Assembly (NCBI GenBank): GCA_944371685.1
Contig: CALVXV010000086.1
Coordinates: forward strand, 1 to 5,101
Direction of reading: 5' to 3'
DNA length: 5,101 nt
Source of the DNA: an uncultured Bacilli bacterium
Lineage (GTDB): Bacteria > Bacillota_I > Bacilli_A > RF39 > UBA660
In this document: positions 4,968-5,101 of the stretch, one piece after another
Numbering within the stretch: position 1 is the stretch's first letter
How the letters are laid out: every line of letters begins with the position of its first letter
Translations under genes and position numbers: made by a program
Notes under the pieces: model-generated
Seen by the model: only the letters and a program-made list of their open reading frames with translations
Databases searched by the model: none
Told to the model about the DNA's origin: nothing

Positions 4968-4992
4968 AATTCAACTAAAATTGAATTGGTGC
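4937..4992 (-). ncRNA. Predicted small RNA of about 56 nt, unknown family
   Basis: A strong minus-strand promoter (5025-4998) predicts a start at 4993-4992. That is the first base of a 12-bp hairpin, GCACCAATTCAA (4992-4981) with TTGAATTGGCGC (4974-4963), one G-U pair and a 6-nt loop. The terminator hairpin follows at once. Promoter, start-point hairpin and terminator in the same direction with no open reading frame between them are what an independent small RNA gene looks like. The two hairpins share bases 4963-4967, so both cannot form fully. A single-stranded C-rich patch (minus strand 4948-4942) might contact mRNA. I do not recognise it as tmRNA, SRP RNA, 6S, T-box or a tRNA. It could be antisense to a long recG leader or act elsewhere. 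Conservation was not tested. Confidence 0.55.
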
Positions 4993-4997
4993 TTAAT

Positions 4998-5025
4998 ATA
5001 ATATCAGAAAATTAAAATATGTCAA
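4998..5025 (-). promoter_or_regulatory. Strong minus-strand promoter of the predicted small RNA
   Basis: On the minus strand a perfect TTGACA (5025-5020), a 16-nt spacer and TATTAT (5003-4998) preceded by TGA form a consensus -35 with an extended -10. It is the best sigma-A promoter in the window, yet no coding gene lies downstream in its direction. Confidence 0.7.
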
Positions 5026-5065
5026 GTGATTTTTCTAAAAAAATAAAAAAAAGGGAGGACCAGCA

Positions 5066-5101
5066 ATGAACTTAGAAGATATTAAAGGAATTGGTAAAAC
5101 A
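5066..5101 (+). CDS. recG: Start of a probable ATP-dependent DNA helicase RecG (cut by window edge)
   Basis: Only twelve codons are present: MNLEDIKGIGKT. ATG 5066 has a strong site, GGGAGG at 5053-5058, 7 nt upstream. The stretch (L/I)KGIG(P/K) within the first 15 residues is typical of RecG, whose Bacillus form begins with ...IANIKGIGPET. RecG remodels stalled replication forks and branch-migrates recombination intermediates. Other proteins with a helix-hairpin-helix near the start could begin similarly, so the name rests on a short match. The gene is separated from pdp by 301 nt and may be expressed from the weak promoter at 4829 or from one not recognised. Confidence 0.55.
   Translation, partial: MNLEDIKGIGKT

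Noticed and set aside
4841..5000. T-box or other known riboswitch in the recG leader
   Set aside because: No T-box sequence (UGGNACCGCG type) or other recognised aptamer core is present, and there is no plus-strand terminator before recG.
5019..5069. A 16-codon frame ending in TGA that overlaps the recG ATG (ATGA), suggesting a coupled leader peptide
   Set aside because: There is no Shine-Dalgarno before its ATG, the product is low-complexity Lys-rich sequence, and recG has its own strong site.
1..5101. CRISPR arrays, tRNA, rRNA, insertion sequences or att sites
   Set aside because: No regularly spaced repeats, cloverleaf, rRNA-like sequence, transposase or integrase were seen on either strand.

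Overview
The window is AT-rich (roughly 30% GC by eye) with strong AGGAGG-type ribosome binding sites, sigma-A-like -10 boxes and rho-independent terminators. Tryptophan is encoded by TGG, and no TGA is needed inside any gene, so the standard code fits. SufB, a pyrimidine-nucleoside phosphorylase and a RecG-like start all look like low-GC Gram-positive genes. An uncultured Bacilli or Mollicutes-related lineage is a reasonable guess, but the sequence does not fix the taxon.

Layout, left to right. Positions 1-27 hold the end of an upstream terminator. sufB (65-1378, +) follows from its own promoter, with a small membrane-anchored protein of unknown function (1393-1731, +) 14 nt behind it. A terminator starting inside that small gene closes the unit. 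A single-gene unit encodes a short SSB without the acidic tail (1897-2217, +) and faces a 67-residue Xre-type regulator (2288-2491, -) across a shared bidirectional terminator. That regulator is divergent from two tandem, related Xre regulators (2647-3018 and 3084-3437, +). The divergent gap holds two 17-bp inverted repeats of the same design, one filling the spacer of the minus-strand promoter. Then come pdp (3496-4764, +), its terminator, a 300-nt gene-free stretch, and the first 12 codons of a probable recG (5066 on, +).

Most genes have a private promoter and terminator packed into very short gaps, and predicted leaders are often only 11-21 nt. The sufB and pdp upstream segments are near copies of each other. 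The regulators look like a small lysogeny-type or accessory-element switch, but no integrase or phage gene is visible. SufB (Fe-S assembly), pdp (nucleoside salvage) and SSB/RecG (DNA maintenance) do not form one pathway.

The most interesting region is 4840-5025. A strong promoter (TTGACA, 16-nt spacer, extended -10) points leftwards, away from recG. It starts exactly at the base of a 12-bp hairpin and runs about 56 nt to a terminator, with a second terminator behind it. This looks like an unannotated small RNA gene on the minus strand. It may also be antisense to the recG leader.
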